A DNA stretch of 64,000 nucleotides from Udeniomyces pyricola (taxonomy: Eukaryota; Basidiomycota; Tremellomycetes; Cystofilobasidiales; Mrakiaceae). Positions 55,830-64,000 of this stretch are shown here, piece after piece. Within the stretch, counting starts at the first letter, position 1. Every line of letters begins with the position of its first letter. A program made the translations under genes and the position numbers. The notes below the pieces were generated by a model. The model saw only the letters and a program-made list of their open reading frames with translations, was not told the DNA's origin and made no database searches. The DNA lies in NCBI GenBank assembly GCA_039545295.1, contig BCIK01000031.1:124001-188000 (forward strand). Direction: 5' to 3'.

Positions 55830-57199
55830 AGACTTCAGCCAAGATTCCTTCTTCCAATGGTTCGACGGCGATCCCTTTTCCCTTTTGGCATGATTGCTTC
55901 TTTCGTTGTCGTTGTACTCCCCTTCGTTCTCCTCGTTTCCATTACAGTTTATCATACTCGTTTGCTGCTGTTGCTCAGCTCTTCAGCCTGTCAATCGATG
56001 TGTCGGCCCCCTTTACATACCGCTTTCAAGCTTGATCCTGCCATTGCTCTTTCTCAAACTACCTCTCTGCTCCACTCATACACTCTTCCGTTCGCTAGGC
56101 AGGCCCCTGACCCTACATTTCTATCCTATCCTAACATCTTCGCTCCCTCTCCCTTCTACCTTTCGTGAGCTTTGCTACATTTACACCCACCCACCTGCCC
56201 TGATCCTGCTCCCGCTTTCTCTATCTTTTTAGTCCTCTGTACCTCTGTTGACATCCGTCTTCCTTTGGTATCTTTCTTTTCTGTCCAATCCTTTGGCTCG
56301 ACCTTTTTACAGTTATCCGTCGTTTCGATTACTCCCCTTCTACCTCGACGTTTCTCTGTCTTGATCTTTGCTTGCGCTTACATTTCTTTCATTCATCATT
56401 GCAGGCAGATTGACTGCCTTCCTCTTTCTCTCAATCCTTCACCTTTCTCTTTTTACATTTTGTCCATTTTCTCCTTCTTCGCCTTGGTACCTTCTTGTCC
56501 CTTATCCCCTATTCGTTACCATATATCTTTCTCTGACCGCCTCTTCTCTTCTCTTGCTTTTTTGTGGGTTTCATCTTTTCCCTCTTTTTTTCCTTTTTTT
56601 TTTTTTCTTTCTCTCCCTCTCCTTCTTTCTGTGTGTGTGTTTGTGTGTTCGCTTGTCCAATCTTAATACGACCATTCACGACGTCTATCCTGACCGCGGA
56701 TGATGCTAGCTTGCCAAGCATACCGATCTGGGTCTTGGTCAAGGCAGCGACTACCAGTAGTCATGATGCTACATTGTTACATCACAAGGCGATTTATATG
56801 GTCGTGATGGCGGAAGTGACTAGAAATCCGAGGCCGTAGTGAATTTAATTTCAGCTCATGCACGTAGGTTGAACGTATATACCAGGGACACATGATTGAT
56901 GGTATACATCAGCGTCAACGTAATGTACGCCTCGACAAAAGTGCGTGTTTGTACACGTCATACAATCATGTACATGAACAATCATAATTTCGAACAACGA
57001 GACCACGCGTTCAACGCTCGGCCAAGCTAAAAGCCGAGGACGATCGTCGAACCGAACCATCCATTAGATTCGCACCCAACGTACCCCCAAACCACCAAAC
57101 CGGCCACTCATCCCTATCGACTTTGCCGCACAACCCCCACTGTTTCCAACACTACACTCCCAACTCTCATATCTCAGGGGAAAAAAAGAACAAAAAGTC
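55830..57199. other. Intergenic, downstream of kinase gene, T/C-rich
   Basis: In this 1.4-kb region, up to about 56650 the + strand is T/C-rich with T runs (56585-56607) and a GTGTGT tract (56631-56652), consistent with the 3' untranslated region of the kinase gene. The rest is of mixed composition. Several long pyrimidine-only frames exist but are not coding by composition. Confidence 0.4.
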
Positions 57200-57944
57200 A
57201 TGGACGCTATTAAAGGTTGCCTTTTCAAATCTCTTTCAATCCTCATCCCTTTTTTTTGTCTTTCCACGTGACGTAGCGAACGGATGTTCATGGACCGGCC
57301 AGCCGGCCTTCTGAACTGGATGAGACTGACTTGACTGATTGACTACCTTAATCCTTTCCTCTCTTTCCTTCCCGGACTTCAAAAAGCCATCGTCAAGGAT
57401 CTCAAAGGAGCCGGTGAGGCTGGCTCCATCGCCCAAGCCAACAAAGGTTCGTCCCACTCACTCTGATTTCGCCGCGCGTGTCCCGACGTACACGTCACAA
57501 GAGCGGTCCTGTTCTCTGCTTACTGATCTCGTCTCATCGCCGAATCGCCCTTTGTCCTCCTTCTTCTTCTTCTTGCATCTAATCTAATACGCCAACAGAC
57601 GCTGTTAAGCGAGAAGAACAACTTGCCAAGATCCCTTCGCATCCCGTAGCTGGTAAGGGGCACTTTCATCCCTTCTCAGCTGTCGGTCGTCCCCAACGAC
57701 ACGTCCGAGAGATCAGGGCTGTCCTCGCGTCCCTTCGCTTTCGGACCTGACGTCATCGACGCCTGCCCCCTCCTCCTCCCTCCTCCCAACTTCCGCATAT
57801 TGTCATATGTTTTCTCTCACTAACCACACTCTCTCTCTCTCCCTCACTTCTCTCCTCTTGGGGTTGTACCTTGCATCTCTTGCAGGTGGAGACGAAGCTT
57901 TGGAACCTACGACCGGACCCACACCGACCCATGCCGTCCAATAA
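57200..57944 (+). CDS. Small 62-residue protein of unknown function
   Basis: Four short exons (57200-57215, 57387-57446, 57599-57652, 57886-57944) join in phase to 62 residues beginning MDAIKAIVKDLKGAGEAGS and ending GPTPTHAVQ. Each intron after the first has clear borders (GTTCGT...CAG, GTAAGG...CAG); the first donor, GTTGCC, is unusual. The protein is hydrophilic, lysine- and glutamate-rich in the middle (DAVKREEQLAKIP), likely one amphipathic helix followed by an extended tail. It has no signal peptide or membrane segment. I do not recognise it. The frame holds through three introns, which is unlikely by chance, so I consider it real. It is too fragmented to appear as one long open frame. 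Confidence 0.6.
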
Positions 57945-59538
57945 ATAATCACACGAAAACAAAACCTACAATGAAAACGTCTTCTCTCTGTCCGCCTCCC
58001 CCCTTCCTCTCTGTCCGCCTCTCCACTTCCTCTCTCTCTCCCCCCCCCCCTACCGGCCCTATCGCCCCCTATCCAAACGCATCCATCCATCCGTCCATAA
58101 CTACACGTCAGGCTCATTACGTGTTATAATCTGATAACCAAACGTCCAACTATATCATCCCATCATCGCCCTTATCATTATCATTATCGTTATCTATGAC
58201 CCTTGCTTCTTTACTTCTCCGACGTTCGACAATGTGAATCAAACCATCCACATGGATCATCCAAAAAAAAAAAAAAAAAAAAAGACTTCGCCCTCCCCCC
58301 CTCGGGCCCGACCCGGCCTGGCTCCTGCTTGATGCACCGATTCTCCACCTTCCTCAACCATCGTCTCTTCCTGTTCCATCAACGACTCAATCGACCACAA
58401 GGAAGTGTGTGTGGGGGGGAAAGAGGGAAGGCAAAGGAGGCGGAAGTCGGATTATCTTTATATTATATCATTCGTATTGTTGTTGATGCTATGCGGAAAG
58501 AAAAAAAAACGACTGATGGAACTTTCCATCAAAAAAAAAAAAACCCTTTCACTTCCTGCCTGCTGCATGTCCGAAAACAAAAACGTCGATCGTCGACGTC
58601 CATGAAGTTTTTCTCTTTTTCATAGTGTACGAATGGAGGGGAAGTGACATCAGGCATAAAAGCATGCATGGAAAGGGGGGGGGGAGGGATGGAAGGGGGG
58701 GAGATGAACTTATAGGTCTCGGGACGTTATACGTGCGTGCGTGTATGGCACGGATGGTTTCTGGTTTTTGGATGAGTGGTCCTTTTTCAGTTGACATCGT
58801 TGTTAGGTTATGTTAAAGGAAATCAAAGCATTCGATACATTGAGAAGTTGACGCTAGCTTCTAAAAGGGAGGGTAAGAGAGGGTTTGGAGAGAGGTTGAG
58901 AGACACAGTAGGCGATACATAAGGAGCTGTCCATGACAGGGAAAGGAGGAGGACAGAGGAAGAGAAGTATATAGGGAAAAAAGCGGCAAATGGGAGAGGG
59001 GTTGGATTTGGCTTGGAAGGAGGACGGGAAGGAAGTGAGAGAGAGTGAGAGGGAGAAAGTTGCTATTGGATACAAAGGGTGATCAACGGTGATCGAGGAC
59101 GGACGAGATACGAGAAAGAGAAGAAACCCAGAGAGATTGCGAAGCGAGAGCAAGAGAGAACGAAAAGAGAGATACACAGTGCTTGGTTGGGTAGTTTGGA
59201 TTTTTGAGCGATTTGTTTGGAATGATGGTTGTCGTTGGCGTTGTTATCGTTGGTTGGAATTTTTTTTGTATCTATGTTGGACGGAAGAGAAATGGAAAGC
59301 GAGATACTCTGTAATATGGATTTAGGAAGGAGAAGCGATGATGTGTTTTTATATAGCGCGAGATTGGTTGGAAGGAAGGCAAGGGAGGTCGAGGAGACAA
59401 AGGGCAAGCTAAAGACTGGTCGACGAGAGCTGGAGATGAACGTGGAGAGGGGGCGGGGGAAAAGGAGGGGTCGGGAAAGGGGAAAGGAAAATGACGTTTG
59501 ACCCTTGGGTGGACAACGCAGGAACGGGGCCCGTGGGT
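57945..59538. other. Convergent intergenic region with polarity switch and A22 run
   Basis: This 1.6-kb stretch lies between two convergent small genes. To about 58400 the + strand is C/T-rich, then it becomes A/G-rich to the end, as at other convergent boundaries here. A run of 22 A lies at 58263-58284, and G runs occur near 58676-58700. An AATAAATAATC sequence overlaps the stop codon at 57941-57951 and could act as a polyadenylation signal. No gene is recognised. Confidence 0.45.
58263..58284. repeat. A22 homopolymer
   Basis: Twenty-two consecutive A on the + strand between the two small convergent genes, close to the point where strand composition switches from C/T-rich to A/G-rich. Confidence 0.8.
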
Positions 59539-60216
59539 TTACTTGGAAGGTCGGGTGATGCTCTTCTTCTTGACGAGGCGTTCAATCTGGATCAATCAGA
59601 GAGAGGACATACAGTCAGTCTATGAAGGTGGAGAGAAGAGGAGAGAGGAAAAGAGAAGGGTGTAATGAATGGGAAGGGGAAGGGGCCAGGCAACGTGGGT
59701 TCGTTGACGATGATGTCACATCGCTAGAGACAAGGAAAGACAGAGAGAGAGAGAGAAGCACTCACGCCGGCCGACTTGTCCTCGTTCTTGCGGAGCTTGG
59801 CTTCATGCTCGGCTTGCCAGCGGGCTTCCTTCCAGAGACCGTTGTGGTAGTTGCGCATCGTCACTGCGAGAGCAGACGGGGGGAAGGAGGGGAGAAAAGG
59901 CAGGGGGAGGACAAGGTCAGACAATTAGCAAACACGAAAAAGGCGGCTCAAACGCTCAAACGTCATCAACCAGTGCTCGCCTTCTCTCTGTCTCTCTCTA
60001 TCTCTCTCTCTCTCTCTCGCTTTTTGCAAGATAAAGCTGGGTTGAAACCCAGAGTAAAGATAGTAAGAAACTAGACCCATGATACTTACGAGTGTATCCA
60101 GCGAGCGTGAAATCATTGGGGCTGGACGACAAGTCGGAGGGAGAAGAGGAAGCGACGGAGCCCGAGGAGGAAGTCGAGTCGATGGATCCTCGGTGAGTGG
60201 AGAGCGAAGGGGACAT
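59539..60216 (-). CDS. Small 90-residue protein of unknown function
   Basis: Exons 60216-60090, 59863-59766 and 59586-59539 join in phase to 90 residues. The first 40 are Ser-rich and probably disordered; the rest is a charged helix (MRNYHNGLWKEARWQAEHEA, then KLRKNEDKSAG) ending in IERLVKKKSITRPSK. All splice borders are standard (GTAAGT, GTGAGT with CAG). There is no signal peptide or membrane segment. The change from a low-complexity N-terminus to a well-formed helix exactly at the first junction looks like a conserved core. I do not recognise the family. The gene is divergent from the second MFS transporter. Confidence 0.65.
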
Positions 60217-62231
60217 GATGGTTGGTTTTGCTTTGAGGGGTGAAGGAGGGAAGATCGGGGAAGAGCTAGTTGAACGTTGAGGACTGATTGTGGGGGGGTG
60301 AAGGTTGAGGTGAAGTATGAGGGAGAGCAAGGCGAGTGGAAAGGTTGAAGAAGGGTTGTTTGGTTGGTTGAGTGTGGTTTGGAAAGGCACAGGGGGGTTT
60401 ATAAGGATGCCGTGGATAGGTTGAAAAGATCAAGGAAGAGACGTGAGTATGAAGTGATGGATGGTGATATGGGACCAGGTGAAATGGGAGAAAAGGAAAA
60501 GATTGAAGACGCAGAGCAAGGAGGGAAAAGAAAGAAGAAAAAAAGAAACAGACCAGACGGGTAAATCCAAACGGCTAAATTGCCCCTGACGTTTGCATGC
60601 AGAATGACATGGGGAACCCATTGAACCTTTCACTGGGGAACCGGGGAAGGGACCGAGCCAGCCGATGTCGGTCCAAACTATCCCATCCCCATCGCCATCA
60701 GATATCATAATATATCAGCCCACGTCGTGTCAACACGTTTTTTTTGTTTTTTTTTCGTTTTCTTTTTCTCTGCTCTGCCCATCCCTCACACTCACCCTAC
60801 ACCCACCCATACCCACACCATCATGTACCCTGTAACTCCGTTGAATCGAATGTAGATAGCCATTGGTAGGGGGCAAAGAGAATTCGTACGAGGCGCAGCA
60901 GTCGAGGAAGCCTTAGTTCGATCAACCAGCTGGTTGATATGATAACGTTGAACGTTGATAATCATTAACCGATCACCGACTCGTCTCCGTTTTTCACAAT
61001 CTTGCTTTCTTCTTGTTTCCCTGCATATCACTCATCACGCATCATCACGCATGCACCATGCGTCACATTATGTCCACCTGACCAAAACAGCACGTGGGCG
61101 CGTGCGTGGGCGGTCTGTTGGTTTTAAGTACGTTGGTTTCTCAATATCAATCAGTACAATCAGTCTCCCCTTTTGCGGGCTATATATATGCATATCCCAT
61201 TCCCTGAGTAAGACTGAGTACTGTGTACTGTAGACTGAGTACTCAAGTACTGAAGCTTGAAGTGAGACCGAATTCGCTCGCAAACAATCGCACGCGCACG
61301 GCGTCAACGTTATCTGGTTGAGCGCGAGAGTGTCATCGGCGCGGGCATGCACAACCCTAAAAGGGACTCCGCTCGACATTGCACCCAACATTGCGTGGGC
61401 ATCGATCAGTATGCATCAAGACGCATCAACAGTACGTCAGTTAGGCAGTTCCTAAGTCGGACCGGCTGAACGTTGAACGTTTCGTGAGCTTTGTCTATAG
61501 AGAGGTGACCGGTGATCAGTGCCATAGAGAGGTAATGATGGATGGATCAAGCTCAATCCTCTACGATCTATGATCTATACTGACCGCTTATACTACGTAC
61601 TGCACTCTGGCGTATGCTGGACCGAAATGATGACGCAATGACGAGTGATCACTTGTACGTATAATTGCCGTGTATGACCCGGTCAATCGAAAATCTAGCG
61701 TGCAGTGCAGCCTGAGCTTGCGCACGGATCGGATACGATCTGTTGGCGACGGCGTACACACAAATGAATACTCAATCCCGGCCCGGCCCCTGCAGTATGC
61801 AGTATGTCTAGTACAGCTGCGACCTCAGCGCTGGTTGTAGACGCGTCGATTTCGTCGAACGACGTACGTCCTGATACGTATAACTACGTCGCGCCACACT
61901 CCCGTTCTCATGGTCGGGAAAGAAGCTAGCCCTTCGGAGACACTAGAATGGAGGAGTATGCCAGTGCTATACATAACGAGCAAGCATATATAACCTGACC
62001 TGATCGTATCTGAGATTCCCGAGACCCCTAAGGGCCTGATCAGACGCTGAGATCTGAGAGACGGCGTACGGCGCTCTTCTCCGAAGACTCGCGCTTTACG
62101 CCGCGGCCGGATTTCTTTTACCCTCAACCGTTATCTGCCGCACAACCACCTAACCTTCAATCCCCCTTCTCCCCACCTCAACCTCTGGCTCGTCTCGCCT
62201 TCTACCTACCTCTTGACTCCAGTTGTCGATC
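60217..62231. promoter_or_regulatory. Divergent intergenic region, 90-residue protein gene and second MFS gene
   Basis: These 2 kb lie between divergent start codons. Beside the 60216 start the + strand is G/A-rich to about 60550. The centre has mixed composition with short direct repeats (GAGTACT-like, near 61205-61250) and no supported gene. A TATATAA sequence lies at about 61987-61993, and C/T-rich sequence from 62150 forms the leader of the MFS gene. Confidence 0.4.
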
Positions 62232-64000
62232 ATGTCTCACCAAGTTAATGAACGTACCCCACTCGTCGAACGACCAACCAGCGATTCGGCACCCATATCC
62301 AAAGGCGACTTTCGATGGCTCATGAGTGAGTGCCAGCTTGATCGCTCGCGTGTCGCTCTGCATAGCTCCTCCGGGCCATTCGCAAATACATGAGATATCG
62401 ACTAGTGAGAACGAAGACGACGAAAACTACAGAGGACGGGCTGTATCACCAGATCCGTGAGATCTCGTAAAGCAATAGACACTTTGTTCTGATGGCTGAC
62501 CCTCAGTTTCGTTCTTTGTCATGATACACCTTGGCCGCCTCTAGCTGGTCTCTGGACCATGACCTTTGTCGCTAGTTTTGATGGAACTGTTGCAGCGACA
62601 CTGACGTCCTCTATAGGTAGTGAATTCCGAGCCATGCAACGGTCATCTTGGATAGGCACCTGCTATCTCGTATGTAACAACCCAAGCACGATAGATTGGG
62701 TGGCCTCGCACTCGTCCGATGGGAGTGGTTAATCCAATTCTCCAGTCGGGAGTGCTGGACCAACGTGATTGTAGAAGATAGAACAGGTTGTTTTGCGATA
62801 CTGATACTGTCATGGTCTATTCATACCAATTGCAGCTCTCGGTCTGTTGCTTTACCCCGCTCTACGGCCGGCTTCCCAACATTGTCGGCCGCCGTTATTC
62901 TGCTCTCCTTGCTGCCGGTCTCTTTGGCTTTGGGTGAGTCAAACAATCTCAGTCTAATAGCATTCTGCCCTCCGGTAAGAAAACAGAAAAAAGACGTTGT
63001 ATTGACGGGTCTGTCGGTTATGGTCCCTTCCTCGCGTCGCCTGAATCCGGTACCGCATTGGTGTTCGTCGCTCAGAACGATTCTCTGCGGCTTGGCGACC
63101 TCGATGAACCAACTCTTGGTCTTCCGAACCATTGCAGGAGCTGGTGGGGGTGGATTGGCAGTAGTGGGCTCGGTTATCGTGAGCGACCTGGTCCCCTTGA
63201 AGCAACGGGGACTGTACCAAGGCTGTAAGCATCCGTACTTGCTCGACTTCACCTTTCGTCATACACTTTTGTAGCAAGGAGGGATACTCAGCTGACATAT
63301 CACTCTTGGTTCTTTCTTTATCGTAAAGTCACCAACTTGTTGTTTGGGCTTGGTGCTGGTGTTGGCGCGCCCATCGGCGGCTGGATCTCAGACGCATTTG
63401 GCTGGTACGTCATAGAAGCACGAGAGGAAGAGAGAGAACTCCGCCTTGATTTGTTTTCTTTCTACGGCAGAACTTCTGTCATAGCTATTGTTTCTCAGGG
63501 CTCTGACGAATTCTTGCTTGATTCCACATCATACAGGAGAGTTGCTTTCCTCGTTCAATCCCCTTTCTTGCTGTTTGCGCTTTACTTACTCCACCTCAAG
63601 ATCCGGGAACCGGAATCGTTCCTCGTCTCGAGCAAACTTACGAGCACTCGGGAAAAGATGCGAAGGATCGACTACCTCGGATCGCTCACGCTTGTATTGG
63701 CTATTGGCTCCTTGCTCGTTGGCATGAGCTTGAAGACGTCGAGTGGAGCTTCCTTCAGCGATGTCAAGGTCTGGGGTTTGCTCCTCATGTCGTACGTAGC
63801 AGAGCTTGTCCGACCGTGAGCTGTCTATGGGACTGGACGGGAGAGCTGATACGTCACCGTTTTCCACTTGATCTCAGTATCTTTTCGATCATACTGTTCG
63901 TCCTCGTCGAGCTCAAGGTGGCGAACGAGCCGGTACTCCCATTCTCCATCTTGATGACTCGTACTCGTGAGTCTGATCTCTGGAGCCTGTCTGTCAGCAA
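62232..64000 (+). CDS. Major facilitator superfamily transporter, DHA2/Vba-like (3' end outside window)
   Basis: Exons 62232-62325, 62545-62669, 62836-62933, 63076-63224, 63329-63404, 63537-63791 and 63878-63966 are in phase; the next exon lies beyond the edge, so the gene is incomplete. The start MSHQVNERTPLVE is typical of vacuolar basic amino acid permease relatives. Family motifs follow: GLWTMTFVASFDGTVAATLT, RSSWIGTCYLLSVCCFTPLYG with GRLPNIVGRR, FRTIAGAGGGGLAVVGSVIV, SDLVPLKQRGLYQG, and LGAGVGAPIGGWISDAFGWR. These match 14-helix drug:H+ antiporter-2 proteins, including yeast Vba1-3. Substrate (basic amino acids, drugs or siderophore-like compounds) and membrane cannot be decided. It is not closely related to the MFS gene at 31-35 kb. 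Confidence 0.85.

Overview
This window is nuclear DNA from an intron-rich fungus, almost certainly a basidiomycete. Most genes are broken by short GT...AG introns. Two genes belong to the cysteine-rich secreted priA family known mainly from basidiomycetes, and house-keeping families such as Cut8/Sts1, Pxr1, Rib5, MTA phosphorylase, a FAD2-type desaturase, Pth2 and a Hal4-type kinase are each present once. I cannot name the species. All exon coordinates come from reading splice sites and frame by eye. In the well-recognised families, phase agreement across every intron makes the models strong; I had no transcript data.

Layout, left to right. 1.1-6.3 kb: a single-pass membrane protein (-), then an RraA-like aldolase (+) and the nuclear proteasome tether Cut8/Sts1 (+). 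8.1-16.2 kb: two tandem priA-like secreted protein genes (-, -) separated by about 5 kb of gene-poor DNA that holds a broken retroelement gag fragment and a short inverted-repeat element. 17.6 kb: an inverted repeat filled with a roughly 10-bp CAAG-type repeat. 18.1-26.8 kb: a LYR-motif protein (+), Pxr1-like G-patch protein (-), riboflavin synthase (-) and MTA phosphorylase (+), the last two divergent over 227 bp. 27.5-40 kb: a proline/serine-rich protein with a UIM-like motif (+), a 13-exon MFS transporter (+) and a 1147-residue serine-rich protein (-). 41.6-51 kb: delta-12-type fatty acid desaturase (-), peptidyl-tRNA hydrolase 2 (+) and a secreted, GPI-anchored PEBP-like protein (-). 52.9-60.2 kb: Hal4/Sat4-like kinase (+) and two small unrecognised proteins of 62 (+) and 90 (-) residues. 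62.2 kb to the edge: the 5' part of a second MFS transporter (+).

There is no operon-like logic here. The genes are ordinary metabolism, transport and cell-surface functions. The more unusual signals are structural: a sense-strand pyrimidine bias in untranslated regions that flips at convergent gene boundaries, frequent 5' splice sites with T or C at +3 (GTTCGT), very small exons (8, 11 and 13 nt), a candidate 26-nt intron, and the repeat elements in the gene-poor blocks. I found no CRISPR array, rRNA, convincing tRNA or intact transposon.
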